NCBI RefSeq assembly: GCF_022230925.1
Contig: NZ_JAKKFH010000036.1
Coordinates: forward strand, 18,273-82,272
From: Micromonospora alfalfae
GTDB lineage: Bacteria; Actinomycetota; Actinomycetes; Mycobacteriales; Micromonosporaceae
Reading direction: 5' to 3'
Length of the DNA: 64,000 nucleotides
The position numbers were made by a program, and so were the translations under genes. Under the pieces are notes generated by a model, which was given only the letters and a program-made list of their open reading frames with translations, was not told where the DNA came from and ran no database searches. Positions 1 to 8,498 of this stretch are shown here, piece after piece (positions within the stretch are counted from its first letter, which is position 1; each line of letters begins with the position of its first letter).

Positions 1-211
1 GCTGCCGATTCCCACTGTGGGCATCGGCGCGGGCCCGGACACGGACGCGCAGGTGCTGGTCTGGCAGGACATGGCCGGGCTGCGGACGGGCAAGGCGCCC
101 CGTTTCGTCAAGCGGTACGCGGATCTGGCCGGCGCTCTCACCGACGCCACCCGCCGTTTCGCCGACGAGGTCCGCGGCGGCGAGTTCCCCGCCGCCGAAC
201 ACACCTTCTAG
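1..211 (+). CDS. panB: 3-methyl-2-oxobutanoate hydroxymethyltransferase, C-terminal part (cut by window edge)
   Basis: PanB transfers a hydroxymethyl group from 5,10-methylene-tetrahydrofolate to 3-methyl-2-oxobutanoate to make ketopantoate, the first committed step of pantothenate synthesis in the cytosol. Only the last 69 codons are here, read from base 2. They show the family C-terminal pattern IPTVGIGAGP, then QVLVWQDMAGL and a KRYADL segment, which are typical of PanB. The gene begins before the window, so start and promoter cannot be judged. A strong hairpin follows at 250-278. Recognition rests on the characteristic C-terminal motif only. Confidence 0.9.
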   Translation, partial: LPIPTVGIGAGPDTDAQVLVWQDMAGLRTGKAPRFVKRYADLAGALTDATRRFADEVRGGEFPAAEHTF

Positions 212-249
212 GACCGGGCACGGCGTGATCCGCACGGTTGCGCAGAAAG

Positions 250-278
250 CGGGGTGTCCCGGGCACCGGGACACCCCG
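250..278. terminator. Bidirectional hairpin terminator between convergent panB and the F420-NADP reductase gene
   Basis: A perfect 13-bp stem (250-262 with 266-278) closes on a three-base loop GCA. It lies between two genes that point towards each other, so it can end transcription from both. There is no T-run, as is usual for GC-rich actinobacteria. Confidence 0.75.
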
Positions 279-315
279 TCTTCGTGAAACCGGAGTGGAT
301 CGCGCCGCTCGCGGG

Positions 316-1014
316 TCAGAGGTCGGTGACGCGGATGCCGGCGTGCGCCTTGTAGCGCTTGTTGATGGCGATCAGGTTGGCGGTGAACGCCTCGATCTGG
401 TGGGCGTTGCGCAACCGGCCGGCGAAGATGCCCCGCATGCCGGGGATCCGGGCGGCGAGCGCGCCGACGATGTCGACCAGCTCGCGGTCCTCGGTGCAGA
501 TCAGCACGTCCAGGTCGATCCGGTCGACCTCGGGGTCGGCCAGCAGCGGAGCGCTGACGTGGTTGAACGCGGCGCAGACCCGGGAGTCGGGCAGCAGCGC
601 GGCGGCCTGCTGCACGGCGCTGCCCTCGGCGACGGTCAGCGCGTACGGGCCCTGCTTGTCGAAGCCGAGCGGGTTGACGCAGTCGACGACGATCCGGCCG
701 GCGAGCGGCTCGGCGAGGGCGGCGACGGTGGCGGCGTGCCCGTCCCACGGCACCGCGATGATCACCACGTCGCTGCGTCGGGCCACCTCGTCGTTGGCCG
801 CACCGGTGACGCTGCCGCCGGCCGGCACCCCGGGCAGGGCGGCGATCTCGGCCGCGGACTCGGCGGCCCGCTCCGCCGACCGGGACCCGATCAGTACCGT
901 CTGGCCGGCCCGCGCGAACCGGTAGGCGAGGCCCCGCCCCTGGTCGCCGGTGCCGCCGATGATGCCGACAGTCAGCCCGGACACGTCGGGCAGGGTGCTC
1001 GCGTCGTATGCCAT
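316..1014 (-). CDS. npdG: NADPH-dependent F420 reductase (F420H2:NADP oxidoreductase family)
   Basis: The 232-residue protein has an N-terminal Rossmann fold with VGIIGGTGDQGRGLAYRFA at about residues 13-31 and the following strand TVLIGSR, the pattern of reduced-F420:NADP oxidoreductases. This enzyme moves hydride between coenzyme F420 and NADP in the cytosol and supplies F420H2 for actinobacterial F420-dependent enzymes. The ATG at 1014 is chosen because GAGGATGAGGGA lies just upstream; a longer reading frame continues upstream but overlaps the RNB gene's 3' region. Length fits the family. The gene is convergent with panB and downstream of the ribonuclease on the same strand. Confidence 0.85.
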   Translation of the reverse strand: MAYDASTLPDVSGLTVGIIGGTGDQGRGLAYRFARAGQTVLIGSRSAERAAESAAEIAALPGVPAGGSVTGAANDEVARRSDVVIIAVPWDGHAATVAALAEPLAGRIVVDCVNPLGFDKQGPYALTVAEGSAVQQAAALLPDSRVCAAFNHVSAPLLADPEVDRIDLDVLICTEDRELVDIVGALAARIPGMRGIFAGRLRNAHQIEAFTANLIAINKRYKAHAGIRVTDL

Positions 1015-1162
1015 TCCCTCATCCTCGCAAACCGCTCGGCCGGTCAGCAGCGCCGAGCGCTGTGAGAATCCCCGCTGCCGCGAGCGACAGCGCCGCCGAG
1101 GACCGGGCCAAGGCCGGCGACCACGCCCACGGGCGAGGATCGGGCCCGGGCCGGCGGCCCGC

Positions 1163-2593
1163 TCAGGCCAGCTCGAACAGGACGGTACGGGCCGCCGGGT
1201 CGGCGGTGACGAGGCGGACCCGGACCCGTTCGCCGAGCGGCAGTTGGCCGAGGCAGCGGGCGCGTACCGGCGGGGCGTCCAGCGCGACGGTGCCGCCGGG
1301 CGGGCGGGGCCGGGACTTGCCGTTGGGCGGGGCGTCGACGTCGAGGACGGCCGCGTCGAAGGTCTCCCCCACCCGGTGCTCCAGCACCGCCGCCTCGGCC
1401 AACTCGACGGCGCCACGTGCGCCCGCCGAGGCGACCCGGTCGGTGCTCGCCATCACCTCGGGCAGCCGGGGCAACGCGGCGCGGGCCCAGTCGGGCACCG
1501 CCTGGCCCGCGTGCAGGGCCAGGCAGACCTCTGTGGCGTACCGGTCGGCCAGCCGCCGCAACGGCGCCGTCACGTGGGCGTACGCGGCCGCCACGCCACC
1601 ATGTTCCGGCTGCTCCGGCAGCTCCCCGTCGAAGGCGGTGTACGCGGCACCGCGCATCAGCTCGGCCGCCTGGTCGATGAACGCGGCGGCGCGCGGCTGG
1701 GCGGCGTCCAGACCGGCGATGACCTGCCCCGGGCCCACGTCGTCCGGCCAGTGCACGCCCAGCGGCGCGGCGGCGGCCCGGAGCCGCTGCACCGCCTCCG
1801 GCTTGGGCGCCGGCATCGTCCGCAGCAGACCCACCCGGCCGGCCAGCATGATGTCGGCGGCAGCCATCCCGGTCAGCAGGGAGATCTGCGCGTTGTGTTC
1901 TTCCATCGGCACCGGCGCGCGCAGCACCAGCCGCCAGCCCTCACCGTCGGGCTCCAGATCCTGCTCGGGCAGCGGCAGGTTGATGGCGCCCCGGCCCAGC
2001 CCACGGGCGGTCAGTCGGTCGCCGATCTCCGGCAGCAGCGCGATCGGGTCGGGTAGCCGGCCGGCCTCGGCTGCCGCCTGCACCCCGGTGTAGTCCAGTT
2101 TGGCGCGGCTGCGGACCAGTGCGCGTTCCAGCTCGACGGCGACGGTGCCGCCGTCGGCGTCCAGGTCGATGGTCCAGACCACAGCGGCCCGGTCGTCGTC
2201 GGGCAGCAGGCTGGCCGCCCCCTCGCTGAGGGTGTGCGGGTGCAGCGGCACGTTGCCGTCGGGCAGGTAGATGGTCTGCCCCCGCCGCCAGGTCTCCGCC
2301 TCCAACGCCCCACCCGGTGTGACGTGCGCGGCGACGTCGGCGATCGCGTACCGCACCCGGTAGCCCCCACCGGGGCGGCGGCTGAGGTGCATCGCCTGGT
2401 CCAGGTCCCGCGAGGTGGCGGGGTCGACAGTGACGAACGGGATGTCGGTGCGGTCGACGGGCGGCTGCGGCGGTGCCGCAGCCGCCTTGTCGGCTTCACG
2501 CTGGGCGTCGGCCGGGAACTCCTCGGGCAGGCCGAGCTCGCGGCGCAACGCGCCGAAGTCGATGCGGGGCGCGAGTACGCGTCGAATGACCAC
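1163..2593 (-). CDS. RNB-domain exoribonuclease (RNase II/R family, short form)
   Basis: The 476-residue protein carries an RNB catalytic domain beginning near residue 50 with VDPATSRDLDQAM, whose aspartates are the metal-binding residues of RNase II/R, followed by RYAIADVAAHVTPGG and the conserved HPHTLSEG. These enzymes degrade RNA processively 3' to 5'. It is shorter than RNase R because the cold-shock domains in front are missing; the last 65 residues could be an S1-like fold. Such short RNB proteins are common in actinobacteria. The GTG/ATG-type start MVIRRV at 2593 is the only start that keeps the N-terminus intact. Confidence 0.88.
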   Translation of the reverse strand: MVIRRVLAPRIDFGALRRELGLPEEFPADAQREADKAAAAPPQPPVDRTDIPFVTVDPATSRDLDQAMHLSRRPGGGYRVRYAIADVAAHVTPGGALEAETWRRGQTIYLPDGNVPLHPHTLSEGAASLLPDDDRAAVVWTIDLDADGGTVAVELERALVRSRAKLDYTGVQAAAEAGRLPDPIALLPEIGDRLTARGLGRGAINLPLPEQDLEPDGEGWRLVLRAPVPMEEHNAQISLLTGMAAADIMLAGRVGLLRTMPAPKPEAVQRLRAAAAPLGVHWPDDVGPGQVIAGLDAAQPRAAAFIDQAAELMRGAAYTAFDGELPEQPEHGGVAAAYAHVTAPLRRLADRYATEVCLALHAGQAVPDWARAALPRLPEVMASTDRVASAGARGAVELAEAAVLEHRVGETFDAAVLDVDAPPNGKSRPRPPGGTVALDAPPVRARCLGQLPLGERVRVRLVTADPAARTVLFELA

Positions 2594-2673
2594 GGGTCAA
2601 TCCTGACAGCGCCACGGGTGATCCGCTTCCGGTGACCGGCCGAAAATCCGCCCGGTGAGGGGATGCTCCGCGT

Positions 2674-3540
2674 TCAGCCGGTCGCCTTGCGGGCTGCGCT
2701 GCGGGCCCCCCTGGGGGCGGTGGCTCGGGCGGCGACCGGGCGGGCCGGAGACTTACGGGCGGTCACCTTGCGGGCCGGCGCCTTGGCCGCGACGGTCTTC
2801 TTCGCCGGGGCCTTCTTCGCCGCCGCCTTGCGGGCAGTGGTCGACGAGGTACCCGTCACCTTCGCAGCGGGGGCCTTCTTGGCCGGAGCCTTGCGCGCGC
2901 CGCCGCTGGGGCGGGTGGACGCTGTCTTCTTCGCCGCTGCCGTCTTCTTCGTCGCTGTCTTCTTGGCGGCGGACGCCTTGGTCGCCACCTTCCGCGCCGG
3001 GGCCTTCGCCGCGCTGGTGGTCTTGCGCGCCGATGCCTTCGCCGCGGTGGTGGTCTTGCGCGCCGGAGCCTTCGCCGCGGCGGTGGTCTTGCGCGCCGGG
3101 GCCTTCGCCGCGGCGGTGGTCTTCTTCGCCGCGCTGGCGGTGGTCTTCTTCGCCGCGCTCACCGTCTTCTTCGTCGTACCGGTGGTCTTCTTCGCGGCGG
3201 TGGTGGTCCTGCGCGCGGTGGACGCCGGGGCCCGCTTGGCGGCGGTGGTCGTCTTGCGGGTGGTGGTCGAGGCCTTCGCGGGGGCCTTCTTGGCCGCGGC
3301 GGTGGTCTTGGTGGTGGCCTTCTTCGCGGGGGCCTTCGTGGCCGCGGTGGTGGTCTTCTTGGCCGGAGCGCGGCCCGCCCCGCCGGCGGCCTTGCGGGCC
3401 GGCGCCTTCGCGGCAGCCGCGGTGGACTTGCGCACGGGGGTGGTCCGGCTCGCCGCCGTGTTCCGCTCCGCCGCGGCGGTCTTCTTCGCGGTGGTGCGTC
3501 GGGCGGCCGGGCGCTTGGTGGCCTGCTGTGCTTCGGCCAT
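2674..3540 (-). CDS. Lysine/alanine-rich histone H1-like DNA-binding protein
   Basis: The 288-residue protein is almost entirely made of Ala, Lys, Thr and Pro, in repeats such as KAPARKTTAAA and KKTTAAAK, with no acidic stretch and no globular domain. This is the composition of eukaryotic H1 tails and of the tail of actinobacterial HU proteins (HupB/HupS), but no HU domain precedes it here. It probably binds DNA or RNA non-specifically and compacts the nucleoid; this is inference from composition. The ATG at 3540 is preceded by GAGGAGGGAA. The repeats make the gene prone to length change between strains. Confidence 0.75.
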   Translation of the reverse strand: MAEAQQATKRPAARRTTAKKTAAAERNTAASRTTPVRKSTAAAAKAPARKAAGGAGRAPAKKTTTAATKAPAKKATTKTTAAAKKAPAKASTTTRKTTTAAKRAPASTARRTTTAAKKTTGTTKKTVSAAKKTTASAAKKTTAAAKAPARKTTAAAKAPARKTTTAAKASARKTTSAAKAPARKVATKASAAKKTATKKTAAAKKTASTRPSGGARKAPAKKAPAAKVTGTSSTTARKAAAKKAPAKKTVAAKAPARKVTARKSPARPVAARATAPRGARSAARKATG

Positions 3541-3624
3541 CGTGGTTCCCTCCTCGGGGGACGTGCTCTCGCGTGCGTCCTCGCGGAGCACGGAATACCT
3601 CGGCGCGAGCCCGTCCCGCGCCGC

Positions 3625-3828
3625 CTATCTGTCGTCCCCGGCCCAACGAGCGTCCTCGGCATCCCACGCCTCGTTTCGCTCCTGCACTCGTTGCAGGGCG
3701 TTCTCCGCGTCGGCTGCCGAGTCGTACGGGCCGAGAACGTGCTTCGCCGGACACACGTTGGCGTCCGTCTCGACCCGGTGATGCCGGGTGCACCAGTAGA
3801 ACTGCCCACCACGTTCGCTGTCGCTCAT
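3625..3828 (-). CDS. Small conserved actinobacterial protein of unknown function (67 aa)
   Basis: The 67-residue reading frame starts at ATG 3828 with MSDSERGGQFYWC and contains an RHHRVETD segment, two cysteines (CTRHH and NVCPAKH) and a C-terminal amphipathic helix rich in Glu, Asp and Arg. Its composition is protein-like, and I recall similar short proteins in other actinobacteria, without known function. The CxH/CxxKH arrangement could bind a metal ion, but there are too few ligands visible to claim a zinc ribbon. It lies upstream of the H1-like gene on the same strand and is divergent from the NUDIX gene. Confidence 0.6.
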   Translation of the reverse strand: MSDSERGGQFYWCTRHHRVETDANVCPAKHVLGPYDSAADAENALQRVQERNEAWDAEDARWAGDDR

Positions 3829-4003
3829 GGGAATCACTGTGCACCGCGAACCGGCCGGCCGCCACCGGATCGCACAAGTCGCCGACGATCTCCACAGTAG
3901 ATATGCATTGCGTTCGTCGGGCCGAAATGGCGAAACGCGTGGGACTGGAACTCCAGAAGATGCGCAGGTGAGCATCACTGCTGGGCACATCTATGATCGC
4001 CGG

Positions 4004-4501
4004 ATGGCGACACCGGACTACATCGTGGGGCTGCGCAAGCACGTCGGCCACGACCTGCTCTGGCTGCCGAGCGTCAGCGCGGTGGTCCGCAACGACGCCG
4101 GTGAGCTGCTGCTCGGCCAGCGTGCCGACGACGGGCGCTGGTCGGTGATCAGCGGTTTCGTCGAGCCGGGCGAGCAGCCGGCCACAGCGCTGGTCCGGGA
4201 GGTGCGTGAGGAGACGGGCCTTGAGGTGGCGCCGGTGCGGATGTCCAGCGCCGTGTCACACCCGCACACGTACCCGAACGGGGACCGCTGCGAATACCTC
4301 AACCTGGGGTTCCTGTGCCGGTTGGTGGCCGGCACGGCCCGCGTCAACGACGACGAGTCGCTGGCCGTGCGGTGGTTTCCACTGGACCGGCTGCCCGAGC
4401 TGGACAGGCACGCCCTGCTGGTCATCGCGTACGCGTTGCGCGAGAACCAGCTGGCCGGTTACCTGGAGCCGGGTACGACGTGGGACGACGTACCCGACTG
4501 A
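4004..4501 (+). CDS. NUDIX hydrolase
   Basis: The 165-residue protein contains a complete NUDIX box, G-x5-E-x7-REVREETGL, at about residues 48-70 with all metal-binding glutamates present. NUDIX enzymes hydrolyse nucleoside diphosphates linked to another group; the substrate cannot be read from this sequence. The N-terminal part (IVGLRKHVGHDLLWLPSVS) is typical of the MutT/NADH-pyrophosphatase-like group found in actinobacteria. ATG 4004 is chosen because the fold begins right after it; no strong ribosome binding site is seen. The stop is 3 bp from the stop of the convergent membrane-protein gene. Confidence 0.88.
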   Translation: MATPDYIVGLRKHVGHDLLWLPSVSAVVRNDAGELLLGQRADDGRWSVISGFVEPGEQPATALVREVREETGLEVAPVRMSSAVSHPHTYPNGDRCEYLNLGFLCRLVAGTARVNDDESLAVRWFPLDRLPELDRHALLVIAYALRENQLAGYLEPGTTWDDVPD

Positions 4502-4504
4502 GGT

Positions 4505-5461
4505 TCACACCGGGGTCGGCGCGAGGGCCAGCGGCGCGACGGGCGCCGACCGGGCCGCCCGGATGGCGTACGCGAACGCGTACGGCGTGCAGGCCAGGTA
4601 GAACATCGGCTCCAGCAACAACTGGTCGGTGATCAGGAAGATCTCCCACGACGTGGGGCGGGGAAGGCCGAAGTTCCAGTCGGTCCAGCAGACCAGGAGC
4701 CACAACGGCGCGGAGATCCGGTCGACGCTGTCCGGTGTCATCGCGTCGGCCGGAACGGTGCCGGGTCCCGGAATGGTCTGGAGTACGAAGAGAATCACGG
4801 CCAGGTCGGCCGCGACGAGCGCGCCGACGAGGCCAACCAACCAGGCGACGCCGACCCGACCCCGGGCGACGAGGCTCGCCGCAGCCCAGAGGGCCAGCGT
4901 CAGGCCAGCCAACCAGAGCAGCAGACCGGGTACGAAGCTGCCGAAGACATTGCCGTTGATGACGGACATGAGCCCGAGTGCGGCCACACCGACGGGCAGC
5001 ACCACGCCGAGCGCGATGCGCAGCGGGCCCTTCAGTGCGGTGTGCCGGGCCGACCGTGACGTGTACTTCGCCAACAGCACCGCGAAGCCGACGGTCAGCG
5101 TCGACCAGAGCGGCAACTGCGCCGCTGTCGACCAGCTCACTCGCATCGACAGCAAGTTGTAGACCTGACTCATGGCCAGCGCGCTGACGACCACGATCCC
5201 GACGCAGGCGAGCGGGGCCAGCAGCAGGGCGGCGGCGGTACGGCGGGCCCGCCGATGCATCATGCTACGGTCGAGAAGCGGGGCGCCGGCCCGGCTCACG
5301 GCCAGGCTCATGGCGAAGCCGACCATCTTCGTCCAGCGACCGCTCTCGGCGAGAACGTGCAGCTCGGCGGCCCATTCGCGGCGCAGGTCGTCGCGGACGT
5401 CGGTTGGCCAGCGGCGCGCGGCCCACTCCAGCAACAGCTCGACGATCCGTCGGGTCACCAT
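4505..5461 (-). CDS. Integral membrane protein, paralogue A of a PadR-linked pair
   Basis: The 318-residue protein starts with a soluble segment (MVTRRIVELLLEWAARRWP, then DDLRREWAAELHVL) followed by about six to seven hydrophobic segments. It is clearly homologous to the next gene upstream: the first 50 residues are nearly identical and the same order of membrane segments continues to YLACTPYAFAYAIRAARSAP near the end. Function is unknown. In actinobacteria PadR regulators often control such membrane proteins directly downstream, and that is the order here. It starts 28 bp after the stop of paralogue B, so the three genes probably form one transcript. Confidence 0.7.
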   Translation of the reverse strand: MVTRRIVELLLEWAARRWPTDVRDDLRREWAAELHVLAESGRWTKMVGFAMSLAVSRAGAPLLDRSMMHRRARRTAAALLLAPLACVGIVVVSALAMSQVYNLLSMRVSWSTAAQLPLWSTLTVGFAVLLAKYTSRSARHTALKGPLRIALGVVLPVGVAALGLMSVINGNVFGSFVPGLLLWLAGLTLALWAAASLVARGRVGVAWLVGLVGALVAADLAVILFVLQTIPGPGTVPADAMTPDSVDRISAPLWLLVCWTDWNFGLPRPTSWEIFLITDQLLLEPMFYLACTPYAFAYAIRAARSAPVAPLALAPTPV

Positions 5462-5489
5462 GCCGGCGCTCCGATTGCTCCCGTTGTCC

Positions 5490-6521
5490 TCACTCGTTCG
5501 CCGCTCGAGGACCCCGATGACGCTTTCCGCTCGCCTTGTATGTCCAGCCCGTGGCGCTGCGCGTCTGGACCAGAGCGACCGGCGCGGTGGGCGCGGACCG
5601 GGCCGCCCGGATGGTGTAAGCGAGCGCGTACGGCGTGCAGGCCAGGTAGAGCATGGGCTCTATCAACACCCGGTTGGTGATCAGGAAGATCTCCCACTCG
5701 ATCGGCCGGGGCAGGCCGAAGTTCCAGTCCGTCCAGCAGGCGAAGAGCCACAACGGCGCGGAGATCGGGTCGACGCGCTCCCGTGCCTCGATCGTCGGCC
5801 CAGCGCCGAATCCGGCGGGGTACGCGTCGACGATGACGAGGATCACCGCGAGGTCCGCGGCGACGAGTGCGCCGAGGACGCCCACCCACCAGGCGGCGCG
5901 GACGCGACCCCGGGCGGCGAGGTTCGCCGCGGCCCAGAGCGTGAGGGTCAGGCCGGCCAACCAGAGCAGCAGACCGGGTACGGCGTCGGCCAGGCCCTCG
6001 GCGTTGACGACGTACCTGAAGTTGACGACGTACACGAACAGGATGACGGCCGCACCGACCGGGAGCACCACGCCGAGCGCGATACGCAGTGGGCCGTCGA
6101 GTGCGTTGTGCCGGGCCCAGCGGGCGGCGAACACCGCCAGCACGACCGCCAGCACGATGGTGAACGCCGCCCAGATGGGCCTCTGCGCCCGCTCCACCCA
6201 ACTCGCCCGCACCAGCAACGAGTCGACGGAGAACAGCGCCAACACACCGAGGGCCACGATCCCGACGCAGGCGATCGGGGACAGCAGTAGCGCGGCGACG
6301 GTGCGACCGGTCCGAGCACGCAGCACTGTGCGGTCGACGATCGGGGCGCCGGCGCGACTGACCGCCAGGCTCACCGCGAAGCCGACCATCTTCGTCCGGC
6401 GGCCGCTCTCGGCGAGCACGTGCAGCTCGGCGGCCCACTCGCGGCGCAGGTCGTCGCGAACCTCGGCCGGCCAGCGGCGCGCTGCCAACTCCAACAGCAG
6501 CTCGACAACCCGGCGGGTCAC
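5490..6521 (-). CDS. Integral membrane protein, paralogue B of a PadR-linked pair
   Basis: The 343-residue protein opens with MVTRRVVELLLELAARRWP and shares the charged DDLRREWAAELHVLAESGR segment and several membrane helices with paralogue A. It has an extra basic tail of about 25 residues. The GTG at 6521 overlaps the PadR stop codon (GTGA), which points to translational coupling; a second GTG one codon earlier is possible. No enzymatic motif is visible. The two paralogues in tandem look like a local gene duplication. Confidence 0.72.
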   Translation of the reverse strand: MTRRVVELLLELAARRWPAEVRDDLRREWAAELHVLAESGRRTKMVGFAVSLAVSRAGAPIVDRTVLRARTGRTVAALLLSPIACVGIVALGVLALFSVDSLLVRASWVERAQRPIWAAFTIVLAVVLAVFAARWARHNALDGPLRIALGVVLPVGAAVILFVYVVNFRYVVNAEGLADAVPGLLLWLAGLTLTLWAAANLAARGRVRAAWWVGVLGALVAADLAVILVIVDAYPAGFGAGPTIEARERVDPISAPLWLFACWTDWNFGLPRPIEWEIFLITNRVLIEPMLYLACTPYALAYTIRAARSAPTAPVALVQTRSATGWTYKASGKRHRGPRAANE

Positions 6522-6853
6522 CACGCCGGTGCTCCGGTGGGCTCGGTGCCGCCCCACGAGCGACGGCCGCCGTCGGGGATCGCGGCCCGCAGGTCGGCGA
6601 GCGCCTGCCGGGCCTGCGTCACACCGACGGCGGTCAGTCGGTAGTAGCGGCGGGCCGGCCGGCCGGCCGCGACGGGATCGATCGCCTCCCAGTCGGCGGC
6701 CAGCCAGCCGGCCCCCTGCAAGCGGTGCAGCACCGGGTAGAGGGTGCCGCTGGGCAGGCCGGTCATTCGCATCAGGTCGAGCCCGTAGCGCTGCTCGTCG
6801 GGCTCGGCGAGCAGCGCCGCGAGCACCTTCGCGACCGGAATGGTCATCCGCAT
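6518..6853 (-). CDS. PadR-family transcriptional regulator
   Basis: The 111-residue protein is a winged helix of the PadR type: VAKVLAALLAEPDEQRYGLDLM, then the recognition region GLPSGTLYPVLHRLQGAGWL, the wing GRPARRYYRLTAVG, and a short C-terminal helix. PadR repressors usually respond to small molecules and control adjacent membrane or transport genes. It leads a three-gene unit with the two membrane paralogues and is coupled to the first by a GTGA overlap. A TGTA-N9-TACA inverted repeat sits 9 bp upstream of the ATG at 6853 and may be its own operator. Confidence 0.88.
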   Translation of the reverse strand: MRMTIPVAKVLAALLAEPDEQRYGLDLMRMTGLPSGTLYPVLHRLQGAGWLAADWEAIDPVAAGRPARRYYRLTAVGVTQARQALADLRAAIPDGGRRSWGGTEPTGAPAW

Positions 6854-6861
6854 CCGGCCAC

Positions 6862-6878
6862 TGTATCGGAACTCTACA
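6862..6878. promoter_or_regulatory. Candidate PadR operator TGTA-N9-TACA
   Basis: The inverted repeat TGTA (6862-6865) and TACA (6875-6878) is just upstream of the padR-like start. PadR proteins often bind short dyads of this kind. The site overlaps the stop codon of the upstream AraC-type gene, so a padR promoter would lie in the 3' end of that gene. Short arms mean chance cannot be excluded. Confidence 0.35.
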
Positions 6879-7746
6879 TAGGGGTGGGTACCCGTTCGAC
6901 GGGAATCCACAGCTCGGCGTCCGCCTGGGTGCCGTCCGCCGACACCCGGACCCGGGAGATCTCCGGTCCAGGTCGGCTGCGGTACGGGTTGGACGGAAAC
7001 CACTGGGTGAACACGTCACGCCACAGGAACTGCACCGCCTGCGGAAACGCACCGGACGTGGTGAACACCGCCCACGACCCCGCCTGCACCGGCAACGCGT
7101 CAAGGTCCTCCGGTGGCACGACGCTGGTCACCACCCCGTGCCAGTAGTCCAGCTCGGTGCCCTCCTGCCGACTGTCGGCGAGGTTGTCGCTGACGTTGAC
7201 GATTCCCTTCGGCTCCTGATCGGAGAGCGCCTCGATCCGCTCTGTCGTCTCCTTGTCGATGCTCCGGATGAACGCGACGATCGCCGGGTTCATCCCCTCG
7301 TGCACCAGCGGGACCCGGGCCTTGCGCCCCACCAGCGCGAACGCGTCCTTGTCGACGATCCGGTACTCCATGCTGCCGCTCCCTTCGACTGTGAGTCGGA
7401 AGGACATCCGGGGCTGGGCTCGCAGCGCTGCCCCCGTACGCCGAGCTTCTCCGGGGCCCACGCCGTGCACGGCGTGGAACGCCCGGGCGAACGCCTCCGC
7501 CGAGCCGTAGCCGTGGTGCACCGCGACGTCGAGCAACGTCCGCTCCCCCGCCAGCACGTCCGCACCGGCGACGGTGAGCCGACGCCGACGGATGTACTCC
7601 GACAGCGGCATCCCGGCCAGCGCGGAGAACAGCCGCCGGAAGTGGTACTCCGACGTCAGCGCGATCCGCGCCAGCTCGGCCACCTCGATCTTCTGGTCGA
7701 GGTGGCGCTCGATGTACGCCATGGCCTCGTTGAGCCGATCCAGCAC
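6874..7746 (-). CDS. AraC-family regulator with GyrI-like effector-binding domain
   Basis: Residues 1-105 form two AraC helix-turn-helix motifs (ELARIALTSEYHFRRLFSALAG; then LDVAVHHGYGSAEAFARAFHAVHG, given here only as positions about 50-85). Residues 120-290 match a GyrI-like/SOUL-type effector domain, as in Rob and BltR-like regulators, which bind small hydrophobic molecules. The length of 290 fits this architecture. The gene is divergent from the GrpB-like gene and 20 bp upstream of padR on the same strand, so it may be co-transcribed with the PadR unit. Likely a sensor of drugs or lipids; inference only. Confidence 0.85.
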   Translation of the reverse strand: MLDRLNEAMAYIERHLDQKIEVAELARIALTSEYHFRRLFSALAGMPLSEYIRRRRLTVAGADVLAGERTLLDVAVHHGYGSAEAFARAFHAVHGVGPGEARRTGAALRAQPRMSFRLTVEGSGSMEYRIVDKDAFALVGRKARVPLVHEGMNPAIVAFIRSIDKETTERIEALSDQEPKGIVNVSDNLADSRQEGTELDYWHGVVTSVVPPEDLDALPVQAGSWAVFTTSGAFPQAVQFLWRDVFTQWFPSNPYRSRPGPEISRVRVSADGTQADAELWIPVERVPTPM

Positions 7747-7880
7747 CCGGGCCTCCTTCCCTTTCCAGCACCGACGTTAGGTCGCGGGGCCGGTGGCCCA
7801 CCCGACATCCGATGCCCGCATCGGTCGGGTGCGGCCGCACCGATCGTCATGTCGTAGCTTTGCTTCCCGAGGAGGTCGAC

Positions 7881-8471
7881 GTGGCCGAGTATCCGCAGGA
7901 CGTCGTGCAGCGCTTCCACGGCACCCCCGAGCAGGTCGACGCCGGCCTGGTCGGCGAGCCGCCACGGACCTGGGCGTCAGTCGTCATCGAGGAGTACGAC
8001 AGGGCCTGGGCGCAGCGATTCGTCGCCCTCCGCACGTCGATCGTCGAGGCGCTGGGCGACCTGGCCCTCGCTGTGGAACACGTGGGGTCCACGGCGGTGC
8101 CGGGGCTGGCGGCCAAGCCGATCATCGACATCGACCTCATCGTCGAGGACACCGCCGAGGAGGCCGCCTACCTCCCCGCGCTGGAGCGGCTCGGGTACCG
8201 GCTCGTCCTGCGCGAGCCCTGGTGGCACGGGCATCGGATGCTCGTCAGCCCCGGCGAGGACGTCAACCTGCACGTCTGGCCGCCGGGTGCGCCGGAACCC
8301 GTCCGGCACCGGCTCTTCCGCGACTGGCTGCGTTCGCATCCGCACGACCGTGAGCGGTACGCCGCGGCCAAGCGCCGCCTCGCCCGGGACACCGCGCACC
8401 AGCCCCGCGACTACAGCCTCGCGAAGAACGACGTCATCGACGAGATCTACGCGCGCATCTTCGCCGCCTGA
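7881..8471 (+). CDS. GrpB/UPF0157 family nucleotidyltransferase-like protein
   Basis: The 196-residue protein has the GrpB core: VEHVGSTAVPGLAAKPIIDI at about residues 72-91, whose GST and DxD pattern matches the nucleotidyltransferase fold, then HLHVWPPG-like and FRDWLRSHP segments and a C-terminal YAxxK helix. Members are often encoded next to or fused to CoaE, but their reaction is not established. The GTG at 7881 is chosen because GAGGAGG lies about 7 bases upstream. The N-terminal 30 residues are an extension beyond the usual start of the fold. Confidence 0.85.
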   Translation: MAEYPQDVVQRFHGTPEQVDAGLVGEPPRTWASVVIEEYDRAWAQRFVALRTSIVEALGDLALAVEHVGSTAVPGLAAKPIIDIDLIVEDTAEEAAYLPALERLGYRLVLREPWWHGHRMLVSPGEDVNLHVWPPGAPEPVRHRLFRDWLRSHPHDRERYAAAKRRLARDTAHQPRDYSLAKNDVIDEIYARIFAA

Positions 8472-8498
8472 CGCCCCGCGCAGTCGGCGGCAACACGT

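Noticed and set aside
2750..3500. Short repeats that look like a CRISPR-type array
   Set aside because: They are codon repeats of a lysine/alanine-rich protein, in frame and irregular, without spacers.
5653..7857. A 734-codon plus-strand frame across the PadR and AraC genes
   Set aside because: It overlaps three recognised minus-strand genes and has Arg/Ser-rich low-complexity composition.
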